Positions 63,827 to 64,000 of a stretch of DNA of 64,000 nt are shown one piece after another. Origin of the DNA: Vanrija pseudolonga (taxonomy: Eukaryota > Basidiomycota > Tremellomycetes > Trichosporonales > Trichosporonaceae); NCBI RefSeq assembly GCF_020906515.1, contig NC_085851.1, positions 186,001-250,000 on the forward strand. The letters are read 5' to 3'. The notes beneath the pieces are model-generated. The model searched no databases, was not told the origin of the DNA, and saw nothing but the letters and a program-made list of their open reading frames with translations. The translations under genes were made by a program, and so were the position numbers. Every line of letters starts with the position of its first letter. Position 1 is the first letter of the stretch.

Positions 63827-64000
63827 TGTGGACGCGTCGAGTGGAGGTTGGCCTCTCTAGATGGGAGAAAAGGAGAGAACAAGCAGCAAGAAAATCAGGC
63901 AGGGCGAAGTGTGTTTGGTGTGGTAGGGCTGGGTGGGAACAGGCTGGGGATTAGCCATTAGAATTGGTCCCGCTAATAGTAGGGGTAGTTGGTCCATTAG

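Noticed and set aside
63900-64000. Telomere-like repeats at the right edge (TTAG/GGGGTAG words)
   Set aside because: The words are irregular and few; no tandem TTAGGG-type array.
1-64000. CRISPR arrays, rRNA genes, DNA transposons with inverted ends
   Set aside because: Looked for regularly spaced direct repeats, rRNA-like blocks and paired terminal repeats with a transposase frame; none seen.

Overview
The window looks like a chromosome segment of a basidiomycete yeast. The genome is GC-rich and gene-dense. Nearly every gene is split by very short introns (31-60 nt, GTGAGT/GTAAGT-like donors, CTGAC/CTAAC branch sites, CAG/TAG acceptors). The conserved proteins read as fungal orthologs. I infer a tremellomycete, possibly Trichosporonales, but no species is assigned.

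Layout. (1) 1-9.2 kb: housekeeping genes COG1 (partial), TTI2 and POM152, then a secreted GH18 chitinase-like protein. (2) 10.2-16.5 kb: four same-strand single-pass membrane proteins with signal peptide, Kre9/KNH-like or Ser/Thr-rich ectodomain, one transmembrane helix and a disordered tail; three tails share an I-S-x-P-L-P-L motif. (3) 16.9-32.7 kb: an island of ten unrecognised genes (plus one doubtful 60-aa frame), mostly Lys/Glu/Pro-rich, probably nuclear proteins. Several share a helix motif ending SPD-[LV]-h-x-x-GE-x-x-RR, and most share a short first exon followed by a phase-0 intron. (4) 33-47.6 kb: conserved genes for a lipocalin-like protein, RAD2/XPG endonuclease, complex I subunit NDUFB8, TFIIIB subunit BDP1, an HST3/HST4-type sirtuin and an R3H-SUZ RNA-binding protein. 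(5) 47.9-54.0 kb: nine same-strand, intronless small secreted protein genes. Eight carry a C-terminal CCC with C-x3-C spacing reminiscent of the CS-alpha-beta (defensin-like) fold; one is a Cys-poor double-repeat peptide precursor. A tRNA-Gly(GCC) gene with a 10-nt intron lies on the opposite strand inside the array. (6) 54.6-63.8 kb: GH92 mannosidase, GST-like protein, chaperonin CCT7, V-ATPase proteolipid c' (VMA11-like, 11 introns) and an AT-hook protein.

The conserved blocks alternate with three accessory blocks (membrane sensors, orphan nuclear-type family, secreted peptides). The orphan island and the secreted Cys-rich array are the best candidates for undescribed systems. No transposon, viral relic, CRISPR array or rRNA was recognised. 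All functions are inferred from motifs read by eye; no database search was run.
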